Positions 40,009 to 46,271 of a stretch of DNA of 46,271 nt are shown one piece after another. The position numbers and the translations under genes are program-made. Each line of letters begins with the position of its first letter. The first letter of the stretch is position 1. Source of the stretch: Flammeovirgaceae bacterium UBA5008 (GTDB lineage Bacteria > Bacteroidota > Bacteroidia > Cytophagales > Cyclobacteriaceae); NCBI GenBank assembly GCA_002398365.1, contig DGYK01000026.1:2609-48879 (forward strand). Reading direction: 5' to 3'. The notes under the pieces are model-generated. The model did not search any database and was not told the origin of the DNA. It saw only the letters and a program-made list of their open reading frames with translations.

Positions 40009-41838
40009 ATGAAGGTATTCTTTCGGGTTCTTAATTATGCCAATCGCCTGCCAAGGAGGATGACGTTTTTCTTTGTCTATTCGATTATCGGGATATTTTT
40101 TACGACCATGAATATCACGTTGGCAAAGCCCATGCTGGACGTGCTTTTTGATAAAACAGAAAAAATAGTGGAGATAACTCCCAAGCCAGACTTTCAATTT
40201 TCTCCCTCTTACATTACAGATTCATTCAAACACTATTTTTCGAAAATTGTGGTTGAACAGGGTGCTTTTGCTTCGTTGTACTTCATCTGCATATTGATTT
40301 GTGTTACCATGTTGCTTGGAAACACTTTTCGCTACTTAGAGCGCGTCATTGCTACTAAAATACGGGCTGATCTGGTGAAAAATTTACGAATGGATTTTTT
40401 TACAAAGATTTCCCAGATGCATATTGGCTACTTTAATAATTCCAGAAAGGGCGATTTGATTTCGCGTTTTACAAATGATGTGGCCGAGATTGAAAACGCA
40501 GTAATGAACAGCCTGAAATCAGTGCTACGAGAGCCGCTGATGATCATCTCGTATTTTATTGTTCTGTTTACCATTTCGGTAAAGCTCACGTTGTTCACGA
40601 TGGTTGTGTTGCCGCTAACCGGAGGTGTATTGGCCGAAATCATTAAGCGATTAAAAAAACAAGCTACCGGTAGCCAAGAATCACTGGGGCGAATAGTGAA
40701 TATTCTGGATGAGACATTTGGCGGCATGCGCGTGGTCAATGCATTCAATGCGCGAAACTTTATCATATCACGATTAGAAAAAGAGAGCTCGCTTTATCGC
40801 ACGTTATCAAAAGGAGTGGCCTATAAAAATGAACTGGCCTCGCCCGTTTCAGAAATCTTAGGCACTTTTATTATGGGTGGAATCATCATCATTGGCGGAA
40901 CGATGGTTTTAGGAGAAAACCCATCGATCGATGCTTCATCTTTTATGTTGTTTTTAGCGGTGTATGCCATGATCATCCAGCCGGCCAAAAACTTTTCAAA
41001 TGGTATCACCTCGTTGCAGCGCGGTACTGCATCGGCCACCCGCATTTTCTCGATCATCGATCAGGAGCCGTTGATCAAAAGCAAACCCGATGCTATCGAA
41101 TTAAAATCTTTTGAAAAATCCATCGAGTTCAAAAATGTTTCTTTTGCCTACGAAGCACACAACGTCTTAGAAAATATCAACCTCACCATCGAAAAAGGAA
41201 AAACATTGGCGCTGGTAGGTCCATCCGGAGGAGGTAAATCAACCCTGGCCGATTTGATACCTCGCTTTTACGATCCGGTGAACGGAGAAGTATTATTGGA
41301 TGGCGTTTCGCTGGTAGATTATGAATTGGAGTCACTGCGCAAGCAGATGGGTGTGGTGACACAAGAATCTATTTTATTCAACGACACCATCTATAATAAC
41401 ATCGCGTTTGGCATGCCGCATGTCAGTGAAGAAGATGTAGTTCGTGCAGCTAAAATTGCCAATGCACACGACTTTATTTCGCAAACAGAAGACGGCTACC
41501 AAACCTATATTGGCGAGCGCGGCTCAAAGCTTTCAGGCGGACAGCGGCAGCGTCTCAGCATTGCCCGTGCCGTATTGAAAAACCCACCCATCCTCATTCT
41601 GGACGAAGCCACATCGGCTCTTGATTCGGAATCGGAAAAGTTGGTGCAGGAGGCCTTATTCAACCTGATGAAAAACCGCACCTCCATTGTGATTGCCCAC
41701 CGCCTTAGCACCATTCAGCATGCTGATGAAATTGTGGTAATTCAGGAAGGACGCATTGTAGAGAGTGGAAGCCATGAGACGTTGAGTGCGCTTAATGGCA
41801 TCTACCGCAAATTGATTGATATTCAAAAAACCGTGTAA
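40009..41838 (+). CDS. msbA: ABC half-transporter, MsbA-like
   Basis: The 609-residue protein fuses a six-helix ABC exporter domain (about 1-335) with a nucleotide-binding domain: Walker A GPSGGGKST, Q-loop VTQESILFND, signature LSGGQRQRLSIARA, Walker B ILILDEATSALD and H-loop IAHRLST. A long extracytoplasmic insertion between helices 1 and 2 (residues about 45-85) occurs in many Bacteroidota homologues. MsbA flips lipid A-core, and the nearby gmhA (LPS heptose) agrees with a lipid A role, but drug or lipid export by other ABCB proteins is possible. Confidence 0.82.
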   Translation: MKVFFRVLNYANRLPRRMTFFFVYSIIGIFFTTMNITLAKPMLDVLFDKTEKIVEITPKPDFQFSPSYITDSFKHYFSKIVVEQGAFASLYFICILICVTMLLGNTFRYLERVIATKIRADLVKNLRMDFFTKISQMHIGYFNNSRKGDLISRFTNDVAEIENAVMNSLKSVLREPLMIISYFIVLFTISVKLTLFTMVVLPLTGGVLAEIIKRLKKQATGSQESLGRIVNILDETFGGMRVVNAFNARNFIISRLEKESSLYRTLSKGVAYKNELASPVSEILGTFIMGGIIIIGGTMVLGENPSIDASSFMLFLAVYAMIIQPAKNFSNGITSLQRGTASATRIFSIIDQEPLIKSKPDAIELKSFEKSIEFKNVSFAYEAHNVLENINLTIEKGKTLALVGPSGGGKSTLADLIPRFYDPVNGEVLLDGVSLVDYELESLRKQMGVVTQESILFNDTIYNNIAFGMPHVSEEDVVRAAKIANAHDFISQTEDGYQTYIGERGSKLSGGQRQRLSIARAVLKNPPILILDEATSALDSESEKLVQEALFNLMKNRTSIVIAHRLSTIQHADEIVVIQEGRIVESGSHETLSALNGIYRKLIDIQKTV

Positions 41839-41904
41839 CACCGCCTTTTTTATCCAATTGGTAGATCACGGCTGGTCGCGTAAGGTTTTGTTAAAAATTT
41901 CATT

Positions 41905-41933
41905 TTTGGGTGAATTTAAAATGGGTAAGTTTG
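41905..41933 (+). promoter_or_regulatory. Promoter before the small membrane protein and gmhA
   Basis: TTTG (41905-41908), a 17-base spacer and TAAGTTTG (41926-41933) fit the consensus, with a spacer slightly shorter than usual. The start codon at 41967 follows about 30 bases later. Confidence 0.5.
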
Positions 41934-41966
41934 TAAGAATAATGCCGTCCATTAAATAGTTAAAAA

Positions 41967-42257
41967 ATGAATAAACGCAGACTCATCTTCCTACTCGTCT
42001 TCGGTCTCTATCATCTCGCTGCGGTTATTTTTACGATTTATATAGATTTTAACAGCTCTATTTTATTCAGCCTTCTCGATAAGATCGGTCTTTTTAAATG
42101 GGGTGCGCTATTCGGAATAGTATTGTTTGGTGTGGAGGCATTTTGGAGCTGGCGCGATGCCAAAGATGCCGAGCGTGAACGCGAAGCGATGCGTTTGGAA
42201 AACAACACCCTCAAAGCCAAAGTCTATGATTTAACCGAGGCTTCCAAAAAAGCCTAA
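41967..42257 (+). CDS. Small membrane protein with a C-terminal coiled coil
   Basis: The 96-residue protein has two hydrophobic segments (about 6-25 and 43-61) and a charged heptad-like tail (EREREAMRLENNTLKAKVYDL). No family is recognised; it resembles the short septal or LapA-like membrane proteins with coiled-coil tails. It lies 11 bases before gmhA and shares its promoter. Confidence 0.6.
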   Translation: MNKRRLIFLLVFGLYHLAAVIFTIYIDFNSSILFSLLDKIGLFKWGALFGIVLFGVEAFWSWRDAKDAEREREAMRLENNTLKAKVYDLTEASKKA

Positions 42258-42268
42258 GCAATAGGTTT

Positions 42269-42847
42269 ATGAACTTTCAATCCATCATTTCAGCGGAACT
42301 GCAACAAGCAGCCGAAGTACTTCAAAAATTTATCAGCGATCCTGCTAATCTGCAACAGATTGAAAAGGCATCCAATGCCATTGCAGAATCCATCCGTCAA
42401 GGAGGAAAAGTAATTTCCTGTGGCAATGGAGGCTCGCATTGCGATGCCATGCACTTTGCCGAAGAGCTGACAGGCAAATACCGCGAGCCCCGCAAAGCCA
42501 TTCCGGCCATTTGTATTTCCGATCCCAGTCACATTTCCTGCGTGAGCAATGATTACGGCTACGAATTTGTTTTCTCCCGCTACTTAGAGGCATTGGGTAA
42601 TAAAGGCGATGTGTTGCTTGGCATCAGTACCAGCGGCAACTCGGCCAACATCATTCGGGCGGCAGAAACCGCGCGCGAAAAAGGAATGAAAGTGATTATC
42701 CTTTCCGGAAAAGATGGTGGCAAGCTGGCACCATTGGCTGATATTGAATTACGTGTTCCCCACTTCGGCTATGCCGATCGCATTCAGGAAGTACATATTA
42801 AAATTATTCATATCCTGATGTTGCTGATCGAAAAGCAACTGGCCTGA
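42269..42847 (+). CDS. gmhA: Phosphoheptose isomerase
   Basis: The 192-residue SIS-domain protein shows GNGGSHCDAMHFAEELTGKY, a variant of the GmhA zinc-site and sugar-phosphate motif, plus ISTSGNSANIIRA and the C-terminal EVHIKIIHILMLLIE. GmhA converts sedoheptulose 7-phosphate to D-glycero-D-manno-heptose 7-phosphate, the first step to LPS heptose. It is a cytoplasmic tetramer. The interrupted comM gene follows 79 bases later. Confidence 0.93.
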   Translation: MNFQSIISAELQQAAEVLQKFISDPANLQQIEKASNAIAESIRQGGKVISCGNGGSHCDAMHFAEELTGKYREPRKAIPAICISDPSHISCVSNDYGYEFVFSRYLEALGNKGDVLLGISTSGNSANIIRAAETAREKGMKVIILSGKDGGKLAPLADIELRVPHFGYADRIQEVHIKIIHILMLLIEKQLA

Positions 42848-42926
42848 TTTCATTTTATTTTCCCCGTTCATTCATTCTTGCTGTAACTCAGCATTTGTGT
42901 AAACTTTGGTGACGATTTTATAATTC

Positions 42927-43184
42927 ATGGTAGCAAAAACATTTGGCAGCGCGGTGCATGGTGTAGATGCCAAAACCATTGCCGTAGAAGTAGATGTCAG
43001 TCAGGGACAGAAATTTTTCCTAACCGGTTTGCCCGACAATGCCATCAAAGAGAGCCAGCACCGGGTAGAGTCGGCCATGAAAAGTTTGCACTACGTTTTT
43101 CCGCGCAACAAAGTAGTGGTCAACTTAGCGCCAGCCGATATTCGTAAAGAAGGTTCCGCCTACGATTTGCCGATCGCACTGTGA
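42927..43184 (+). pseudogene. comM: ComM/YifB (magnesium-chelatase-like AAA+), truncated by a transposon
   Basis: The first 84 codons are a typical YifB/ComM N-terminus: VDAKTIAVEVDVSQG, FLTGLPDNAIKESQHRVESAM and VVVNLAPADIRKEGSAYDLPIA. The normal protein is about 500 residues with AAA+ Walker motifs. Here the frame ends after PIAL, with leucine made by one host base plus transposon bases and the stop TGA (43182-43184) inside the element. ComM is a helicase that aids branch migration in natural transformation. The rest of the gene is presumably on the far side of the element. Confidence 0.9.
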
Positions 43185-43189
43185 ATGCC

Positions 43190-43229
43190 ATCAAATAATG
43201 AGAATTAATATCAAATAATGAGAAAGAAT
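43190..43229 (+). repeat. Two adjacent 20-bp repeats (probable TnsB sites)
   Basis: ATCAAATAATGAGAA occurs at 43190-43204 and again at 43210-43224, exactly 20 bases apart. With the trailing NNAAT, 18 of 20 positions match. They begin 10 bases inside the element end and reach the start codon at 43228. Repeated transposase sites near the ends are a Tn7-family feature; the binding protein here is inferred. Confidence 0.75.
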
Positions 43230-45096
43230 GTGGGCACCTAAGATTAGCCTCGAGGAGTTGAAAGGGATGGTTGAGAAATCGATTAGCCACCTTGATATTC
43301 GTGATTTTTGGATGGTCACTTGGATAGACAAAGTAGGTATTGATGGTGACGGTACACCTTATTTTAGGGCATCAGTACATCGACTCAAATCAAGTGATCT
43401 AAGCAAATTTAGAGTTGAAAGTTTAGACTTACGAAATCCGCGATGGGTAACTCTACCGCTACGAGTATTGCGGATTTTTCCAGTAGGAACACTACTCAAA
43501 GGAGGAATAGTATTTTTTAAAAATCATCATAGTTTTCTATCTGACTTTACAATTGATTTGAATACGGAATCTGGCCATGAGAATACAACCATTGGCAAGT
43601 GGAAGCATGGGGAAGAGTTAATCAGATTTATGTCGTGGCGTAAACTTGATTCCGGTTTTCCGAGAGTGGATAGCAAACGTTTTGCTTTTAACAGTAAAAT
43701 TTTGATTTATCCGACTTTATTTCGACAGTCATCTCCTTATGATTATATTATTTTTCCTAAAACTGAACTAGGTAGATTTTACTGGTTTCCATCCACTAGA
43801 CTTTTTCGTGCACTGATGGATGGAAAAACTTCAAGCGAACTTAATAACACACTTTATGTTCCGCAATCAGCTGTTAAGAAATCTGATGAAAAAGGAGAAT
43901 ATCATGAAATATTAATTCATGATTCAATGCATCTTACAGATGTTAAGTTCATCGCAAGGATTGCCTTTAGCTCAGATGCATTACGTTCTGCTAACACCAT
44001 TTATCAATCTGTCATCAATGCAAAACTGGAGAATGGTAATAAGGGGATATTGCATTTGGATAGTGATTTCCCTTTCAAAGATCACACATCATTGAAAGTA
44101 AAGGGTTACACTATTAAGTTAGATTCCGCTACGGTGTTGATAGTTACAGAGTTAATGCAATGCTATGGGCCGTGGCCGTTCAGTAGGCTGGCTTATGATA
44201 GAGAGACTCCACGTGCAGTAGTCGATGAATCGTTAGAAAAGAAAGGAACGAAGCCGGTGCCTTCAGAAAAAAAGGATGATACTGATGGTAGTGTTGACGG
44301 TGATGATAATGATGAAGAAGACGATTATGAAGAATTTATTTTAAAAAGATATCCTATTGTTAAACCTGGTAGAACATTCGATAACAATCAGAAAAATAAC
44401 AATCGCACGATAAATATTGAAATTGCCGTCAAAGGTTCTCAGTTTCCAAATATTCCAAAGGAAAAATGGAGATTAAACCGAACAACAATAGTTCCACCAA
44501 AGGAGAAGCGCGAGGGTAAACCTATTACAATAGACAATATTTCTACTAACGAGAATACTAAATCAGGAGGTGACAGTACTAACTTAGAAATTGTTAATAA
44601 AGAGGATGAGGTAAAGCGAAAGGAAGTTCCTTTGCCTACTTTTATTAAAAAACTAGCAAAACAATTTAAACATAAAAGTGCCCAGGTGAACTTCGTGGTG
44701 AAGGTTGATGAGAATTTGTCAGAAGACTCTAAATGGTATCAACCAGAGGCAACCCCTATGATTATTCCATTGTCGGAAAAAATTGATGTGTTAGTTTATT
44801 TGATTTATATACGCTTAGCTGAAAAGCAGTATATACTCTGTGAGATGGATCGCGATACTTCGACTAAAATTGTACTTAAAAAGACACTCGATAATGAGAC
44901 CGGAATAGTTTCTTTTAGAGCTGATGATGTTGCCTTCATTGTTACGGCAATTAAAGACAACTATAGAACGATGGGGAAATTGAACGAGAAAAGCGGATTC
45001 AAAGTAATCAGGCTATATCATATGGGTGACACGACAAAGGATCTGTGTAATCGAATAGTTTCTAAAACAGAACTTGAGGGATATGAAGGTGATTAG
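43228..45096 (+). CDS. tnsE: TnsE-like target-selection protein
   Basis: The 622-residue protein starts 48 bases inside the element, next to the repeats. By eye it follows Tn7 TnsE in plan. An N-terminal domain contains RFYWFPSTRLFRALM (about residues 185-200), where TnsE has an aromatic-P-LELARSLF segment, and later a strand pair GILHLDSDFPF...LKVKGY. An acidic linker follows (about 350-372). The C-terminal domain (about 470-622) has YILCEMDRDTSTKIVLKKTL, which aligns with FVLLEVD...STKVL of TnsE. In Tn7, TnsE directs insertion into replicating, especially conjugating, DNA through the sliding clamp. Sequence identity is low, so the call rests on layout plus the TniQ neighbour. Stop codons of this gene and tniQ overlap. 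Confidence 0.7.
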   Translation: MWAPKISLEELKGMVEKSISHLDIRDFWMVTWIDKVGIDGDGTPYFRASVHRLKSSDLSKFRVESLDLRNPRWVTLPLRVLRIFPVGTLLKGGIVFFKNHHSFLSDFTIDLNTESGHENTTIGKWKHGEELIRFMSWRKLDSGFPRVDSKRFAFNSKILIYPTLFRQSSPYDYIIFPKTELGRFYWFPSTRLFRALMDGKTSSELNNTLYVPQSAVKKSDEKGEYHEILIHDSMHLTDVKFIARIAFSSDALRSANTIYQSVINAKLENGNKGILHLDSDFPFKDHTSLKVKGYTIKLDSATVLIVTELMQCYGPWPFSRLAYDRETPRAVVDESLEKKGTKPVPSEKKDDTDGSVDGDDNDEEDDYEEFILKRYPIVKPGRTFDNNQKNNNRTINIEIAVKGSQFPNIPKEKWRLNRTTIVPPKEKREGKPITIDNISTNENTKSGGDSTNLEIVNKEDEVKRKEVPLPTFIKKLAKQFKHKSAQVNFVVKVDENLSEDSKWYQPEATPMIIPLSEKIDVLVYLIYIRLAEKQYILCEMDRDTSTKIVLKKTLDNETGIVSFRADDVAFIVTAIKDNYRTMGKLNEKSGFKVIRLYHMGDTTKDLCNRIVSKTELEGYEGD

Positions 45097-46271
45097 TATT
45101 GCCCGCGCTTTAAGTTAGGATCTTTTGCTTGGATCATTTTCGAAACACGCCAGAAGGCAAATTCTTTAAAGCTTCCGTATGAAAAATCCGGGTAATGCTT
45201 ACGCCATTCAGCATATACAATTCTGTTGTTGATAATTTCGGACTTAAACCAATATGGAATTTCTTGAAAATCATCCGTGAAGAGTTTACTCTTTAAGCCA
45301 GCCTTAGCTGTAAGTTCTCTAAAGCGATCGGGCCAATCGCCCAAAAGCCAGTAGGCCTTGAAAAGCAGATTCCTTCTTTTCTCAATACTCATCATCTCGA
45401 AAGGATTTTCCCTACCATTTGACGGCGTAATAAAATCAAGATTAGTAGCGTTGCAGATTAGTTCCTGTAGTTTTTGTAGTTGCTGATTTTTTGCCTTGTT
45501 AAGTAGACTTAAAGTTTTTTTCAATACGGAAAAATATAAGTGTGAATAGTGAAGGCTATGTGAGATATCGTAGCCTAACTCTAAAGTTGTGTTCATAAAT
45601 CCCTGCATATTGAGCAATTCTTCTGTAGGTCTCATCGACTGATGATTCCTTAGATCATACAGACATTTCCAGCAATATGTAGTCGGAAAAATAGACATTT
45701 GGTTTTTACGCCCCTTTTCTGAGGTAAGATGGTTTATAGCGACGCCACAATTGGGGCACTTGTCAATCATTTCAAATTGGCAATTTTCACAAATTGTTTG
45801 AATCGAAAGACGCCAATTCTTTCTAAAGTATGGTTGATCTTCATCCTTGTTTAGGCACGAAGGACATATTGATAAAGTGGTGCTATGTTTTGCGCCATAT
45901 TTTTGGCTGTAAACACTAAAAGGGGTAAACCAAGGGTTCCGACTGCTCAAATCACCGATGTACAAGTTGGGGTAAAAGGAAGAAAGCAACATCTGGTTAA
46001 TATCTTCGATTTTCAATATGCTTTTATTGACAACAATATCCTTGATGCCTTCTGGTAGGAATTTATCGAGATCTCTATCCCAGAACCCGATTCCTTCAAA
46101 ATAGGATGAGCAAAATGAATAATACCTTAACAGATGACTGCGAGACATCCTAAGTAACCAGCTAGAGAACAATTCATCAGGCTTAGGTTTTACAAAAGAA
46201 GGCCATGGTGGGCACTTAAAGCTACCAAACACAGTGTTGTTTAAGGTCTCCTTTTTCAATATATTCAACTG
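45093..46271 (-). CDS. tniQ: TniQ/TnsD-family target-selection protein (start outside window)
   Basis: The 5' end runs off the window; the first in-window start is a TTG at 46268, giving at least 391 residues. The TniQ opening is clear (PSFVKPKPDELFSSWLLRMSR, about residues 23-43). It is followed by eight cysteines in four CxxC pairs (C135/138, C160/163, C171/174, C199/202 counted from 46268) with WRLSIQTICENC and DKCPNCG. This is the zinc-finger pattern of TniQ. A helical C-terminal half of about 190 residues makes it TnsD-like in length, longer than the short TniQ of CRISPR-associated elements. It probably recognises the comM site and recruits the transposase. Confidence 0.88.
   Translation of the reverse strand, partial: QLNILKKETLNNTVFGSFKCPPWPSFVKPKPDELFSSWLLRMSRSHLLRYYSFCSSYFEGIGFWDRDLDKFLPEGIKDIVVNKSILKIEDINQMLLSSFYPNLYIGDLSSRNPWFTPFSVYSQKYGAKHSTTLSICPSCLNKDEDQPYFRKNWRLSIQTICENCQFEMIDKCPNCGVAINHLTSEKGRKNQMSIFPTTYCWKCLYDLRNHQSMRPTEELLNMQGFMNTTLELGYDISHSLHYSHLYFSVLKKTLSLLNKAKNQQLQKLQELICNATNLDFITPSNGRENPFEMMSIEKRRNLLFKAYWLLGDWPDRFRELTAKAGLKSKLFTDDFQEIPYWFKSEIINNRIVYAEWRKHYPDFSYGSFKEFAFWRVSKMIQAKDPNLKRGQY

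Larger units (their letters stand above)
43180..46271. mobile_element. Tn7-like transposon, one end (continues past the window)
   Basis: The element begins TGTGAATGCC at 43180, within comM, with the TGT typical of Tn7-family ends. The five bases before it (CGCAC, 43175-43179) would be the target duplication. Inside lie two 20-bp direct repeats, a TnsE-like gene and a TniQ/TnsD-family gene. The coding sequence turns more A+T-rich here than in the flanking host genes. Core transposase genes and the other end were not in view. Tn7-like insertion in comM is known from Acinetobacter AbaR/Tn6022-type islands. Confidence 0.85.

Noticed and set aside
42345..42593. Minus-strand open frames opposite gmhA
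   Set aside because: Shadow frames of the conserved gmhA gene.
43190..43224. Phage or integrase attachment core
   Set aside because: The direct repeats are both inside the element, 20 bases apart and 10 bases from a TGT end; this fits transposase binding sites and not a single att core, and no integrase is seen.

Overview
This looks like a chromosomal segment of a Bacteroidota, most likely a cytophagian. The evidence is a type IX secretion C-terminal sorting domain on a secreted subtilase, a head-GIN (DUF2807) protein, a PafA-type phosphatase, membrane-anchored AraC regulators, weak or absent Shine-Dalgarno signals and several TAnnTTTG (-7) promoter boxes. All family assignments were made by reading motifs by eye; no database search was run.

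Layout. 1-2444: an OmpA/MotB-like protein cut by the window edge, a SlyD-type FKBP, tRNA-Leu(CAA) and a head-GIN protein. 2640-8995: an MFS exporter, a Crp/Fnr regulator, then a run of two universal-stress proteins, the copper ATPase CcoI and a short CcoS (cbb3 oxidase maturation), with a perfect Crp/Fnr-like palindrome upstream. 8999-13206: a T9SS-exported subtilase with an apparent Asp-to-Glu change in the triad, a lipoprotein metalloprotease and an FMN reductase. 13272-17602: an FtsX-type ABC exporter with a membrane AraC regulator. 17898-21825: PruA, a YjjG-like phosphatase, an ArsR regulator and a small secreted protein.

21891-22504: an intact tRNA-Pro followed by a tandem array in which a GIY-YIG endonuclease gene, and then a decayed second copy, are each closed by a duplicated 3' part of the tRNA. 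The duplicated tRNA parts carry short palindromes in place of arm sequences.

22766-28465: a WG-repeat protein, PafA and a sodium-coupled symporter. 28583-33665: a TetR regulator behind a 30-bp perfect palindrome, leading a run with DinB, thiolase, ketopantoate reductase, AraC, DoxX and a lipoprotein. 33651-42847: housekeeping and envelope genes (RmlD-like reductase, cyclophilin, HolB, a GlmU-like protein, L31B, an outer-membrane barrel protein, an MsbA-like ABC protein, GmhA).

42927-46271: comM (yifB) is interrupted after about 84 codons by the end of a Tn7-like transposon. The element begins with TGT, carries two adjacent 20-bp repeats (probable TnsB sites) and encodes a TnsE-like protein reading inward, tail to tail with a TniQ/TnsD-family protein. 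The rest of the element lies beyond the window. This transposon end and the tRNA-Pro/GIY-YIG array are the two most unusual systems here.
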